The translations under genes and the position numbers were made by a program. Below, piece by piece: positions 21,201-32,696 of a stretch of DNA of 64,000 nucleotides. Position 1 is the stretch's first letter. Each line of letters opens with the position of its first letter. The notes beneath the pieces are model-generated. The model was not told the DNA's origin. It saw nothing but the letters and a program-made list of their open reading frames with translations, and did no database searches. Origin of the DNA: Melanopsichium pennsylvanicum (taxonomy: Eukaryota; Basidiomycota; Ustilaginomycetes; Ustilaginales); assembly GCA_900208305.1 (NCBI GenBank), contig OAPG01000018.1, forward strand, positions 434,001-498,000, given 5' to 3'.

Positions 21201-24200
21201 GGCGTAGTTGGACGCACCAGTAACGGGATCACGCTGCACGCAATTCTGCATTGAGAGACCACGGTAGAACACAACATCGCAGAGCGACTTGACCTCGAGG
21301 ACGCTGGCGACGGCGGCAAGCGAAGCGTACTCACCGAGCGAGTGACCGGCGAAAGCGGCGTCCGGAGTGATGAGACCTCGTTGCTTCATGTCGCGGAAGG
21401 CCGAGAGCTCGACGAGCACAAGGGCAATCTGAGCGAACTGCGTGGCGAACAAGAGACCCTTGGGCGACTGGAAGGTGTAGCTCTGGCTAGAGGCGGTAAT
21501 CTCGGGGAAAAGCGGCAGGGTGACGGTGTTGCCATCGGCGTCGGTGGACTCGTAGGTCATCGACATGTATCGCTCGCGAATGGTGTGACCACGAACACCA
21601 CCAAAGTGAATGGTCTTGGTGAGCGGGTTCTGGTTGATGATCTCGAGGATCGAGAAGCCCATCGTGCTACGCAGGTGTCCGTCGGCCTCGTCCCAGAGCT
21701 CTTTGGCGGTGGAGCTCGAGTTGTAGAGGTCCATACCCATACCTTGCTCCTGCGAGCCCTGACCGGTGAAGACGTAGACGGTAGCGGGCTGCTTGACCTC
21801 AGCCTGGCCGTCGATGACCTTGTCGCCGTTCTGGTTGAAGGTCTCGACCTTGATGACCTTGTTTCCATCGCGCTGGGCGATGTGGCGCAGCTTGACGGTG
21901 AGCTCATCACCTGGCAGGACCATCCCGACAAAGTTGGCCTCGAACGAGAGGCAGCGGTCGGGGTAACCCTCAGCAGCAACCACCTCGACAAATTTGCGCG
22001 AAGCAGCGCTCGAGAAGAGACCGTGTGTAATGGTACCGGGGAGCGATGCGAACGAGGAGAAGTACGGGTTGACGTGGATGGGGTTGAAATCACCCGACAC
22101 GTTCGAGTAAGGCTCGTTGGTGGCCGGAGCAACAAAGGTGGTGGGGACATCCGAAGCGCCGATGGTGTAGCCGTTCTCGAGGGGGGCAACACCGCCAGAG
22201 GAAGCGCCGCCGTTGCGCTTAATGTATTCGATGACGGGGTTGCCGTAGCTAATGGCGTCAGCAGTGTACTCGATCTCACCAACCTTGATCAAGTCGTCCT
22301 TGTAATCACGAACGTAGGCACCGCCAGTGACCTCGACATCCGAGTACGAGGTGCTGTCCCTGTACTTGAGTAGGCTCTGAATGTTGAAGTGCAGTACCGT
22401 GCCGGGAGTCAAGGGCTGAGGAGCGATCCAATCGAACCACTCCTTGGCGAGAAGCACGGTAGCCTCAGCCTTGGTCTTGATCTCGAGGTAGAACTCGTTC
22501 TTCGAGGTCTCGAAGCACGTGTCAAAGTCAGTGAAGCGGCCACGGAAAAAGAAGCTCGAGACGACCGAAATGACAGGCACGAAATCGCCGCTGGCTTCCT
22601 TGCGGAGAACGGTACCGGTGACGCTGACAGACTTGCCAGTGTCGGAGATCTTGATACTGCTGGCATGAGCAGTGGCAGTGCACACATCGCCGCCACGAAG
22701 AGGACGAGCATCGTCGATGACCTTGAACGAGTTGCTCAAGTGGACAAGGCTGAGCAAGTCGGCATCGCAGCTAGCCATGAGAGCCTGCATGATGGCCTCC
22801 CAGCCAGCAACGATGGCAAAGTCCATGGGAGCCTGGCCCTTGGTGAAAACCTCGCCGCGGTTCTCGACGATGCGGCAGAAGTTGCGGATGGCGGTCTCGT
22901 CGAGCGACTTGACGGGACTCTTAAAGTCCTTGGCCGAGGCGAGCTGAGCAGCCGCAGGCATGTCAGCGTGGAACCAGAGCTGCCAGTAGAACTGTTTGAT
23001 GCGGTCGTTGCGGCCTTCCATGATCTCGTGGATCGAGGCAAAGGGCTGGTCTGGGCGATACATGAAGTGGAAGTGGAGGGGAACCGACTCGCCAAGACGC
23101 TCCTCAAAGAGGGTGACCTGGATCTTGGCCGAGTCGGGCGACTTGGTGATCTCGAGCGCCTTGAAGCTGTCGTCGTGGCGGCCGTAAGAACGAGCAGCAC
23201 CGAAGAGGGTCAGGCCGACGGGCTCGCCGTCGGCGGCGTAAGCAATCTTGGCGGTCTGGTTCTTGCGTGGAGCAAGAATGCGACGCATCGGATTGTCGGC
23301 GTAGTTCTTTTGCTGAACGACACTGACGTTGTGCAGGAGCGCGCGTAGCCAGCTGGTGCGCTTGGTCGCGAGGATCTCGAGCCACTCCTTGGTGTCAGGC
23401 ACCTGGTTGCCGACCTTGAAAGCCTTGACATTGCCTTCAACCGAGATTTCGACGCCAGATCGGGCGGAAAAGTCGGCCTCGTCGATAGCAAGAGGGTCGC
23501 TCGAGACGTAATCGGCCAAGGGCACCTTGGACTCGTCGTTGTCGTAGTATCTTGCGAGCATCTTGGCGACGAGCTCCTTCTCGATGTCACCAAGCATCTC
23601 GCCGGCGGGTACGTTGGCCTTGATGCAGTGCTGGACGGCGACAGAGCCTTGGAGAATGATCACTTTCTGGGCATCCTGGCCGACGACGGCATCGAGGTCC
23701 TCGGACTGCCAGAGCGAGTCCTTCTTAAACAGGGTCTGGAAGTTGTCGCCAAGCTCGGGAATGAAGGGAACAGGCTTCTGACCACGACGCTGGCAGATGG
23801 TCAAGAAGTATCCGACGTCCTCGGCGGCGAGTCGGATTTCCTTGGCACCGGAGTACTCGCCGAAAAAGGTGTTGACAAAGGCCGAGGGGCTCTTGTCGAG
23901 GATCGAGTAGCTCTGGAGGAGCGACTCCTTCTTGCCGGCAGTCTCGATGCCAGCAAAGCGCTCTTCGACACGACGGATCCAGTCTCCAAAGAGCTTCTTG
24001 AGCGAAGGGTCGATCCATCGGCTCTGGTGGCTGACGAAGAGGAGCTGAAGCATGCGGCGAGTCACCTCCTCGTAGGTCATGTCGGCGACGTTCATGAGCG
24101 CAGTGCCGTCCAACTTGGCAGGGAACCAAGGCTTTTGGAAGTCCTTGTTGAGGCGCTCGATGAGCCAAGACTTCTTCTCGGAGAGCCAGACGCGCTGCTT

Positions 24201-27200
24201 CTCGCGGGGAAGAGAGAAGAGCTGGTCGTCGAGCTGACGCCACAGGGCAGCAGCACGGTTGTGGACGTAGCTGATGGACTCGCCAAGCTCCGAGTTGCAG
24301 GTGATGGTACCACCGGCGCCTTTGCCGTACGTGTCTTGCCACTTGTCGTCGCCGCATCCAGGAGTGTCAACGAGAAGCTGCTTGACGGCGTCGGCGGTGG
24401 CAGCCTCCTTGGCGACGAGCATCCACGAAGCAAAGAGGAAGGCCGAGAATGGCATGGGAGCGTAGCCGAGCTTGACCGACCACTCACCGGTGAGGTAAGG
24501 CCACACACCCTCAGCGTCGCCGAAGCCAGAACCGCCGACGAGGATCAAGTTCTTCTGCTTGCGCAGGCTGGCGTACGTCTGAAGGATAGGCTGGTGAAAA
24601 TCTTCGGTCGAGTGATGACCACCGGCACGACCACCAGTCCACTGGCAGATGATCTTGAAGTCCGGGTTGGCGGCCGCAATGGCAGCCACAGCACGGAGAC
24701 CGTCGGCAGTACCGGGCTTGAAGCCTACGTACTCGATACCGGCAGCCTTGAGACCGTCAATGATCTCCTTGGCCTTCTCGGTGGAGGGGATACCAGCGGC
24801 GACGGTGAAACCCTTACAAGGGAAACCCTCGCGACGCATCTGACCCCAGAGAGGGTACTGCCAGCCGAATCGTCGCTGGTCGATAAAGAGACCGTTGAGC
24901 TCGAGGCCGTTACCAGGCTCGAGCTTGGCGAGAATCTCGTTGACACGCTTGCGGAGACCTGCCTCGCTGTGGAGACCACCACCAGCGAGTTCGATGACGT
25001 AACCAGCGTTGAGGACAGCAGCATTGATGTCGGCGCTGACAGTGGTGGGAGTCATACCGCCGACCATCAAGATGCCACGACCGGTGGTGCGCGAGAAGGG
25101 AGTGTCGATCTTGATGCCGTTCTTGGTCCTGATGAGCCGCGGCGACCAGACGTCCTCCCAGCGATCCTCGAACTTGGCGTTGGTGGCGCTGTAGAGCTCG
25201 GTGCTGCGAGCGTGGGTACCGGAAGGAATGACGATCCTGACACCACGACCCTCGAGGATACGAGCCGAGAGACCACCGATACCAGAAAGACCACCGGTAC
25301 CAAAGTCGATGAGGTGGGTAGCGGTCACGGGGAGGTCGGAAGCCTTGGACCAGTAGATGTGCTTGGTGAAGATCTGGTCGGCAATGCTCTTGAGGATGTC
25401 TTCGGAGCTGTAGCTGGCAAGATCCGAGGCGTCCTCGGTGTTCTTGACGGCAACCTTGAGCTCAGAAGCCTCCCAAACGATGGTGCGGCCAGCGTAGTCC
25501 TCCTGGAGCATCTTTTCGGTAGCTCCGGTGAGGTAGCTCGAGTGGTAGGGAACGCCGACGGGCAGGAAGTTCATGCGGAACACAGCTTTGCGCTTGCTAA
25601 AAGGGATCTTGCCCTGGTCGGCGCCGCTGTCGGCGCGGATAGCGCGAAGGCTGCCAACGAGACCGACGAGAGCCTTGGGAAACCCGGTGACGATGAAAGT
25701 CCGAGGTCCGTTGAAGAGCGAGATCGAAACCGCCGAGGACTCGGCAAGGTGCGAGTTGGTCTTCTGGATGTGCTTCTCGAGGATGTTCTGTTCGAGACCG
25801 GTGACGGCAAGCATTGGGGTGGGTTCGCCCTCACCGCCTTCGATGGTGTCCTTGACGAGCGCAGGATCGATGGCGAGGGTGGGGAAAAATTCCTGGCCGC
25901 GCTTACCGATGTGGAAGAGGAGTTCGAGAGCCTTAGCGACGTTCGTGTGGAAAGACTCGAGGCTGTCCGAGGCCGAGAGGACCACGGCCGAGATGATACC
26001 CTGCGAGTGACCAGTGGCGCTCTTGATCTGGGAGCGGAACTCAGCGGGGCTGAGACCGGAAGCACGGATGCTGACGAGGAACTGGGTGATCTGGGTCAAG
26101 CCAATAAGGGGCAAGCTGAGAGGAACGCTGGCGAGGTAGGAGACCGCAGGCTCAGGAACAGCACCGGTGAGCCATCCGAGGACGTCGAGGCCGTGGGTGT
26201 AGTAGCTGGCGAAGCCCTGCTTGACGGCATGCTGGACGAGCTTGTCAAAGACGGGCTGAGTCGACTCGAGCAAAGGCTGAACGAGAGGTCGGTAACTGTC
26301 GAACAGAGTCTGGAGCTCTTTGAAGTAAGCCTGTTACGATGGGGAGGACGAGGAAAAGGGTTAGCACTTTGCTTCAATCCTATCTGGAGGAACATTGGCG
26401 AAAGCAAAAGGAGATTCATGATCGCTACAGCTATGGCTAAAAGTTCCCAGCAGGGACGACGATATCGGATCGCCCGCTGGCAATGCAATCCATATCTTCG
26501 AGTCTGAAGTGCTGGCAGACCTTGCTTTGCTCGGTATTCGACACCGTCTGACAAAATTTGCCGGGTGAGTGCGGCGGGAAGTCGGCAGACAATCTCGGTC
26601 AGGCACCGTTGTCTACCCCAAAAAGTGACCGAGACGGTTGCCGTCTCATTGAAGCCTTTTTCTGGCCAGATCGCACTTCGAAATCAACGTCACCAGTGTC
26701 CATTGCTAGAACTGAGGAAGATGCAGGGTCGCGTCTGGACTTGGCCTAAGCGAGATTTTTTCGTCCATTTTGGAACTCTGCGACACCGGACGCCAAAGGT
26801 TACGTAGAAACAAGCTCAGATCGCGCGTCGACCACGCTACAGGCCGACCTGTGTCCAGCGTCTGTGCGAGAAAAGCGGTCTCGCCGACGCTGTGAATTCC
26901 CAAAATTTTGGGAAAACTCTCAGTAGGAAATGCGAAGCGTGGGGAAGAAAAAGGACTCGGCTAGAGCCATCCGTGCTCTATTTCTCCTGGACTTTTTTTG
27001 CGGGTATCCCTCCACGCGTCAAATCAAAAGCAACACTGATCCAAAAAAAAACAAAAAAAACGCTGATGCCAGAAAAAAGTCGCCTGGCCGGATGACCTGT
27101 CATAAACGATGCTGCGATGTTTTCTTTGCGGACGTTTTGCAGCAGACGCTCGCTCGGAGACGCTGATGGCGTGGATATGCTGATCGCCTTGCCAGCGTAG

Positions 27201-27870
27201 GGTCGAGTGGAATGAGTCGGGAAGAAACCAAGGGGGGAGAACTTACCTCGTTGTTGCCCTGACCACCAAAGACGGCGTGGACTTCGGCCGCGTTCTGGGC
27301 AGAGAGGGAGAAGAGCTTGGGAGTGGGAAGCGAAGGCTTGACCTTGCCAGCGGTCTCGAGCTGGATGAAGGCTTCAAAGTAGCCTCGCAACACGGGAGTG
27401 CGAAGGTCCGAGTCGATCACAGCGACGAGGTCGTGGACGCTGCCGTGCTCGACGAGAAACTCGTCGTGGAAGTGAGCCCAAGCGTGGTGGAGGAGGTTGA
27501 GCTCGTGGCTCGAGGTCTTGACCGAAGCGCGAGAAGCGAGGAAGCCGAGGAACTTGGCGGCAAGGTGGATCTTGGCTTCACCAGCGGCCTTCTCGGCGGC
27601 ACCGGCAGCATCTTGCTCCTCCTGGACCTCGAGGGCATCGGTCACCGCAGGGGAAGCAGCGAGCGAGCGCTGGAACTCCTCGCGAAGCACGTCAGCGACG
27701 ATCCAAGCGTCGAAAGGCTGGGAAGGCACAGGGATCTGAACCTCGGGACCTGTGGTGGAGGCGATGGTCAGAGCTCGGAGGAGAGCGCCGTTGCCGTTGC
27801 CGTTGCTGCTGCTCTGGCTCGAGAGCTCGACGTAAGAATCGTCGGAAGGGATGTTCTTGATGCTCGACAT
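15273..27870 (-). CDS. Fatty acid synthase, single-chain fused beta+alpha type (2 exons)
   Basis: Makes long-chain acyl-CoA from acetyl-CoA, malonyl-CoA and NADPH in the cytosol. Exon 1 is 27870-27247 and exon 2 is 26330-15273; joining them in phase 0 restores the block GGQGNNEAYFKEL, equivalent to GGQGNTDDYFEEL of yeast Fas1. The product is 3893 residues with domains in the fungal order. These are acetyltransferase (GHSQG, Ser317), enoyl reductase (GGMTPTTV near 630; GGRAGGHH near 775), dehydratase (hot-dog core near 1400-1640, HVNPYF) and malonyl/palmitoyl transferase (GHSLGEY, Ser1872). They are followed by acyl carrier (GGKS, Ser2298, one copy only), ketoreductase (LLTGVGKASIG near 2778), ketosynthase (VGACATAL, Cys3398) and C-terminal phosphopantetheinyl transferase (GVGIDCEKI near 3775). 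In ascomycetes these lie on two genes; the fusion is known in Ustilaginomycetes and some other basidiomycetes. Codon choice is very biased. Confidence 0.96.
26331..27246 (-). other. 916-bp first intron of the fatty acid synthase gene
   Basis: Donor GTAAGT and acceptor AACAG, phase 0. It is several times longer than the other introns I place here (105-187 bp), apart from that of RPS3. It contains a perfect 18-bp palindrome at 26897-26914 and A-rich stretches near 27040-27060 on the plus strand. No open frame in it resembles a protein family. Confidence 0.85.
26897..26914. repeat. 18-bp perfect palindrome in FAS intron
   Basis: TTCCCAAAATTTTGGGAA is identical to its reverse complement. It lies in the middle of the first intron of the fatty acid synthase gene. 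Confidence 0.95.
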
Positions 27871-29916
27871 GATGAATCGGTTTGCGTTGACGAGATCGAG
27901 CGAAAATAGAGATGAAGAAGGACCAAAGCTGAATCAAAGATCAGAGGCAAGCTGGTCGTCAAACAGCAGGCGATCTGAAGCGTCTATGCCGGGTTTGGTG
28001 GGAAAAGAAGAAGCAGATCGAAGGAGAAGCTCTGTTGGGTAGTCGGCGAAGAAGAGGCCTTCAAGGGTCCGTTGAGATACGGTTTGAGATGCAGTCGAAG
28101 ATGCAGCTCGAGATTCCAGTCGTCAGGTGGAAGTCGCAAGCTATAGGAAAGATGCGAAGAAAAGGAGGAAGCCAATCCCGTCGTCACTCGGTTTTAGCAG
28201 AGAAATGCGTATATGATGGAGCAGAGCGACGAGAGGTGCGCTGCGTTCGTAAAAGGTGGATGGAGTGAAAAGGTAGTGATGGTGTGAAGGAAAGAACGTC
28301 TCAAGATAAGATGGCCGAGTAGAGTATCAAGTGGCCGTTGAGACGGAAGCAGAGAATCTTTGAGCTGAACCAACACCAGGAGGAGCAAGGCAGCCAGGCA
28401 CTATGCAGGAGGTAGAGTATAGAACATAGGCGGCGAGGCAAGAAAGACTGAGCCCCAACAAGCGGTCTGTTCGCACAGTCCCCGCAACACAAAAAGACAT
28501 CGGCCAAAAAAAATTCCACCTTCTGGACTATACGACACGATCCTTGAAATGAATAAAAATGAATCGAGAATAATAATAATAAAAAAAATTAAAGAAAAAT
28601 CTCCCACGCTATGGGTCAACTTCGGAGTGCAATCTGTCACCGTGGCGGCGTATTGCTTTGCACATCTACATCCCAGAAAGTGACATCTCAAAGTGTTGGA
28701 AAGAGTGATTCGGAAGCAAGGTTCGAGTCTGAGGGAGCACCTTGTCGTCACTGAATCTCCTTGCTCAGCCACAATCATCGGTCGTCGGAATGGCCGATAA
28801 GAACTGCGAAGAGCCGCTTCTGGTGCTAAGCAAACATGTCAGGCTGTCTAAGGAGAGTGTGCTTGTTTGAGCGGCAAGCAGCTTCAGATAACTTAGGGTC
28901 CGCTTTCGTGATGGTGGTGTTGCGTTCCTAGCTCGACCTCTTCCGATCAGACTGAAGCCGAAGCATAGAGCCTAGCCTGTGACGTTCCTACAACAAACAC
29001 CTCCAGCGATCGAGCGACCAAGAAGGAGATGCTTCCCTGCGATGGGATCTTCATAGGAGCACCAGAATCAGAGATCGAAAGATCGTCGTCCTACCATCCG
29101 GTATTCCAGCACAGACCATCTTCTCAAGACTCGATCTTATCCTGAGCCAAGTCCTTACCGTAGCTGCGCTTCTCAAAGATCCATCGAATTGTATTGACAA
29201 CATTCTTATCTTGCTCGAGACGGTATCATGTCTACAAGCCGTCAGATGTCAATTTCTATGTGTCTGTGTGTGGTGTGCTGTTGCCGTTGCGCACGGATAC
29301 GGTCCAGTCACAGTGCGCGACGTTTCTCACATCGATAGCAGATTAACTTCGCCCTGTTTTTTGCCTCCACCCCCACCCATCATCCAACTTCTTCGGGTCA
29401 GCCGGATTTTAGCCGTAACGCAGCGGGAGAACAACACCTTGTTTTCGACACCAACATCCTACGTTTCTTTTTGAGCCCACGCGGTTAATCTAGTCTTTGG
29501 TCTTTGGTGATTAAATAAAATATTGCGTCAGATTGGAGAGACTTACGGCAAACTATGCGTCGAGAGTGTGTCGAAAAGGTTCTTTTATCGCTTCATTCAA
29601 GACCGACGCTGCGCACTCAAGACATCGGCATTGCCCTGAAACGGGATTGTCTATTGTATCAACGTAGAGATGGCTAGTGTCCGACGCAACATGGATTGGT
29701 CAGTCAGTGCCTCTTGCTCTTCAAGCCAGGCAATGGGCACGCAGCTTCGAAGAGACTGAATATCACTCTTCTCATGACCATTAAGACAGTCCAGTAGGCT
29801 AGCTGCCACACTCGACCAAAATCTCTGCGTTCAGCTTCTCACTTTTTTGTTAGTACGATGAAATCTTGGCAGACGCGCAAGAGACGCTGTTATGACGGTA
29901 GCCTACTCTACTGCCA

Positions 29917-29935
29917 CTTTGTGAGCATCACAAAG
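29917..29935. repeat. Perfect hairpin, 8-bp stem and 3-base loop
   Basis: CTTTGTGA, GCA, TCACAAAG: perfectly complementary arms inside the long upstream region of FAS. No T run follows it, so a terminator reading is not supported. Confidence 0.8.
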
Positions 29936-30339
29936 CGGTGCGTGCGCCACCTACTTCCATGCTGTCTTGTCCTGTTTTTTCCGAAGAGGACAGCCGGCAG
30001 GATCTATCGGTACGCGTTCTTTCTCTTTCTCTCTCCACCACTGCTTTGCTGACCACCTCGTCAATAGCACTCTATCCTCATCAGCGTGACGGTGCTTATT
30101 GGCTTGGACCGATTCTATAGATTCTGGTGCACTGCTATGATCACTGTTTGTGATTGCGTTGAACAATTCAACCCCGTCCTTCCATTCTCAGTCGTCTTTT
30201 TTTTGACACTTCAGGGTCCAAGTGATTATTGGGGCGGCAAAGCCGATGTTGCCTTGACTTCCATTTCCCTTCTCTCTAAAATTTCTTTTTTCTAAAATTT
30301 CTTTTTAAGCTTTGTCGCGAATGGAGAAAAATTTACAAA

Positions 30340-30411
30340 AAAAGAAGGAATTAGAATCGAACCTCGAGGTTGCGTGCCACAAACTACTTTTGCGCCACTG
30401 CGGTCTACTTT
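30340..30411 (-). other. Possible relic of a Pol III (tRNA-like) promoter
   Basis: On the minus strand, a TGGCGCAAAAG word (A-box-like) is followed about 34 bases later by GGTTCGATTC, which matches the B-box consensus, and then by TTCTTTTTTT, a possible Pol III terminator. The box spacing is too short for a full tRNA, and I cannot fold a T-stem or anticodon arm. It may be a SINE or tRNA relic, or chance. Confidence 0.2.
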
Positions 30412-31322
30412 TTTTTTCCCATCTTGTTGGACTTTCGGAAATTATGATTTTTGGTTCCAGCCCCAAATTTCCAACTAGGAAAGCCACGATGTTACCCAAA
30501 ATTTCGAATCATCTCGTCTCCCCTTTCGTTTCTATCTGGTGGTGACAAGCGGATCTAGCCAATTTGGCCCATCTTCGCTTTTCTCTCGACGCTCGAGGCT
30601 CGACCCTTGTATCTCCGATGGAGCATCAGGCCAAGCCGAGCCACACTGTATTGCGATCGAAATCGGGTGCTTTTTTCGGCGAGCCCTTCTAGAGAGCACA
30701 TGTGCAAATCTGGCCCGACGGTGTGTGTTAGGCAACCTTTTCTTCTCCTCGATCCGGTTTAAATGCTCCATCGTCGAATGTATCAAATCGGCGATCTGCC
30801 CAAGATGATCAACGTGGTTGCTGTTAAGTTGGGATTACCTCACAAACATGAACTGAAAAAAACGAATATTCAAATTTAGCAAATCCTCAAAAATCGCCAA
30901 AATCTGAACTAAGCATGAAAAGGCCAAAGCCGGAGCCGGCTTTTGCACAACCCAATCAGCTCAGGGTGCTCGCGAAGAAAATATCACAATATACAGAGAG
31001 TGTAGTGTGTGCGTGTGTTTTCATAGAGCAAGAGAGTTTCAACCGGAGCCTTTCTTTCAGTGTTTTGGCTCGACAAGAAGAAGAAAGGAGCCCAGCATCC
31101 TGCACATCCTTCTTGTTCTCACCCTCGACACTTGTGATTCTACTCTTTTTTTTCCCCTTTCGCAGCACCATAGCGACAAGTGCACCGACATCACGCGCAT
31201 AGTTGGGAAGGAATAAGTTGCATCGCATCGAATCACTCGCTCAGTACCGCACTGCACCTTATATTTCGGTTAGATTCGGGTCCAGATACAACACTCTCTA
31301 TTGTTAGGACCAAAAGAATCGC

Positions 31323-32696
31323 ATGCCAAGCTTGGACAAGATGCAGACGTCTAGAGCAATCAGAGTAGCTGCGCAAACCAGCCGAACACAAGCGACGAGA
31401 AGGGCCAATGTCACCGCGACAAGATATACTTTACGGTCCAGCCCCACGCTCTCAGTCTCTGGTTCAACAATGATTCCATCATATCAGCAGGCATCACTGT
31501 TAACAAGACGTCGAACGTTCTTTGAAACGGCTCGCATGTTGCACCAATCGCATATTCTTCAAAAGGCACAAAAACCTTCCACATCACCAACCAAAACTTT
31601 CGCACCAACCGCTTCTACACCCACATCTTCGGATAAGACCCACTTGACATCCACCAATACTTCGGAAACCGAACTCACCGATTCTTCCAAACCCAACAAA
31701 TCGCTCGGAGATCGAGCAAAAGAATTGTGGAAAACAGCAAAGTACCTGTTCAAATTCTACTTTAATGGAGTCAAACAGATCTGGGCCAACCGTACGCAGG
31801 TGAAAGTCGTCCAAGCTCGCGTTGCTTCTGGAGGATCTGGATTGACGAGGGAGGAAAGTCAGCTGATTCAGGTTCACAATGCGGATATGCGCAAATTACC
31901 ACTGTTCCTGTTTATCCTGTTGATATTGGAAGAGGCGTTGCCATTGGTGGTGATTTGGGCACCGAGTCTTTTGCCGAGTACATGCATTTTGCCCACTCAA
32001 CTCACAAAGATTCGGCTTGGAGAAGAGGTCAAACGTGCCAATGCGGTAGAGGCTTTAAGGGAGAGTGAGGCGGTGAAAAAACTTTTGCCTGTAGTGCAAG
32101 TCACGAGTAATAAGGATAGAGGTGATGGAGGAGGGGGGTTAAAGATTGCAGCAGCTCACGCGGATGCAAGTGAGGATGTGTTTTCATCGCTCTCGTCGGA
32201 AGAACTTGCGAAACTGGCAAAGATGTTTTCGCTCTCTACGTGGGGTGGATCGGGTATGATTCGTCGTCGTCTTGATTTGCACATGAGCTACATTCGTAAC
32301 GATGACGCTCTCATGTGCCCACGTGATGGCAGTGTTTCTTCGATTCCGCAGAATGCTAATGCGCTTGCTAAGGCATGTGGAGAAAGAGGTCTTCGTTGCT
32401 CGGCCATTGACCATAAAGAAATGTTTGAAAGTTTACGTACGTGGTTAAGGTACACCACCAAAAACCCAAATACAAAAGCGCTCAGCGATCACTCGATAGC
32501 CCTATTGCCATTGCAATTGTACAATCCGGCACAATTGGAACAAGTCAAAGGCGAATTGGAGGCAGAATCTCAGAGAGGATTGGTGGAGAAGACAAAGGAT
32601 GTACTCAGAGAGGTGGTCGAGGAGGAAAACAAGATTCTGGGTCGAGATGAGAGAGTCAAAGCTCATGTGCAAGCCAAGAAGCAGCAACAACCCTAG
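31323..32696 (+). CDS. Mitochondrial LETM1-domain (ribosome-binding-like) protein
   Basis: LETM1-type proteins of the inner mitochondrial membrane act in K+/H+ exchange and in membrane insertion of mitochondrial translation products. The 457-residue protein has an Arg/Ser/Thr-rich, acid-poor N-terminus typical of a mitochondrial presequence, then a Thr/Ser linker. Next comes the family core: GVKQIWANRTQVK near 150-160, LTREESQLIQVHNADMRKL, a single hydrophobic segment (LPLFLFILLILEEALPLVVIW) and PTQLTKIRL. A C-terminal helical ribosome-binding-like part follows (LSSEELAKLAKMFSLS; DDALMCPRDG). It is shorter than Mdm38 and lacks obvious EF-hands. It could be a second LETM1 paralogue of the Ylh47 or LETMD1 kind. 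The ATG at 31323 is the first in frame. Confidence 0.85.
   Translation: MPSLDKMQTSRAIRVAAQTSRTQATRRANVTATRYTLRSSPTLSVSGSTMIPSYQQASLLTRRRTFFETARMLHQSHILQKAQKPSTSPTKTFAPTASTPTSSDKTHLTSTNTSETELTDSSKPNKSLGDRAKELWKTAKYLFKFYFNGVKQIWANRTQVKVVQARVASGGSGLTREESQLIQVHNADMRKLPLFLFILLILEEALPLVVIWAPSLLPSTCILPTQLTKIRLGEEVKRANAVEALRESEAVKKLLPVVQVTSNKDRGDGGGGLKIAAAHADASEDVFSSLSSEELAKLAKMFSLSTWGGSGMIRRRLDLHMSYIRNDDALMCPRDGSVSSIPQNANALAKACGERGLRCSAIDHKEMFESLRTWLRYTTKNPNTKALSDHSIALLPLQLYNPAQLEQVKGELEAESQRGLVEKTKDVLREVVEEENKILGRDERVKAHVQAKKQQQP

Larger units (their letters stand above)
27871..31322. promoter_or_regulatory. 3.4-kb divergent upstream region, FAS and LETM1-type genes
   Basis: The longest gene-free stretch of the window, between two diverging genes. 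I found no frame resembling a known protein. Visible elements are AT-rich DNA with A/T runs near 28500-28600 and 30180-30420, an 8-bp-stem hairpin at 29917-29935, and a tRNA-like B box on the minus strand near 30357. Long untranslated leaders for FAS, regulatory DNA or an unrecognised noncoding RNA are all possible. Confidence 0.5.

Noticed and set aside
18183..21254. 1023-codon plus-strand open frame (also 15528-17582 and 23628-26507)
   Set aside because: Lies exactly antisense and in codon register to the fatty acid synthase; the amino-acid pattern is that of reversed codons, with no domain. It is explained by avoidance of TTA, CTA and TCA codons in the sense gene.
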